21,953 nt of DNA from CAYVFC01 sp964450715 (GTDB lineage: Bacteria > Myxococcota_A > Polyangia > Polyangiales > JAFGIB01), in NCBI GenBank assembly GCA_964450715.1, contig CAYVFC010000136.1:1-21953 (forward strand). Direction: 5' to 3'. Shown here piece by piece: positions 21,801 to 21,953 of the stretch. The notes beneath the pieces are model-generated. The model searched no databases. It saw only the letters and a list, made by a program, of their open reading frames with translations, and was not told the origin of the DNA. Position numbers and translations under genes: made by a program. Numbering within the stretch: the first letter of the stretch is position 1; every line of letters starts with the position of its first letter.

Positions 21801-21953
21801 GTCGTCTTTTGGGCGGGGCAGCCCCACCTGCGGCGTCACTCCTCGCGTCCGGGGCCGGCGCGCTCCGAAATCTTCGGTCCTCGGTTTTTACATCCCCTTC
21901 TAGACTCGAGTTTGGCGGTTTTTCCTGCTGCGAGCGGTCCAAAACGCGCCTAG

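Noticed and set aside
21495..21839. Alternative 114-codon frame at the start of the RiPP operon (GTG 21839).
   Set aside because: Arg/Gly-rich shadow composition and no coupling to the next gene, unlike the TTG-start 116-aa frame.
1..21953. CRISPR arrays, rRNA genes, intact tRNA genes, riboswitches.
   Set aside because: No regularly spaced direct repeats, rRNA-like stretches, full cloverleafs or recognisable riboswitch cores were seen on either strand.

Overview
The window reads as DNA from a GC-rich, two-membrane (Gram-negative type) bacterium. The outer-membrane factor / adaptor / ABC exporter set requires an outer membrane. The transposase remnants, TfoX-like domain and mazEF pair suit a proteobacterium, and one decayed gene has the glycine-rich linker plus NCGSCGN-type cysteine motif typical of myxobacterial-like secreted proteins. 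The exact taxon cannot be fixed from sequence alone.

Left third (1-4441): a graveyard of mobile and broken genes on mixed strands. In order: the 3' end of an ISKra4-type transposase, a frameshifted TfoX-like gene, an intact serine hydrolase of the beta-lactamase/esterase fold, a cysteine-rich secreted-protein pseudogene with in-frame TGA codons, a PAS-like fragment facing it, an AraC-type cupin fragment broken at a run of ten G, an intact AT-richer lipoprotein gene, an IS66 transposase N-terminal fragment, and a 3' piece of tRNA-Arg(TCT). The tRNA piece looks like the distal attachment scar of an integrative element, which would place the debris inside an old island.

Middle (4478-6181): a MazE-like (DUF3018) antitoxin and a MazF toxin overlapping by GTGA, preceded by a promoter-like sequence with a palindrome and apparently no leader. 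A secreted YCF48/Hcf136-like beta-propeller protein follows the toxin after only 4 nt.

Right two thirds (6269-21790, all on the minus strand): a RiPP (ribosomally made, post-translationally modified peptide) locus. In transcription order it holds: a 116-aa unknown protein; a B12-binding-type radical SAM maturase (RiPP maturation radical SAM C-methyltransferase type); a second radical SAM enzyme with a B12-domain-like N-terminus; a radical SAM-PDZ-DUF512-like protein; a radical SAM protein with a cysteine-rich C-terminal (SPASM/twitch-like) region; a stand-alone cyclic-nucleotide-binding-fold protein; a TolC-like outer-membrane factor; an HlyD-like adaptor; an NHLP-type ABC transporter with an active C39 leader peptidase; and a second NHLP-type ABC transporter with a degenerate peptidase-like domain. 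Several joints are GTGA overlaps or gaps of a few bases, so this is one or a few operons.

The working picture is that a precursor is modified by up to four radical SAM enzymes, loses its leader at the C39 domain, and is exported through a trans-envelope channel. No recognisable NHLP, Nif11 or Gly-Gly leader precursor is visible. The 116-aa protein and a 38-aa ORF in the largest intra-cluster gap are the candidates to look at, and the four-enzyme combination is the most promising novelty here.
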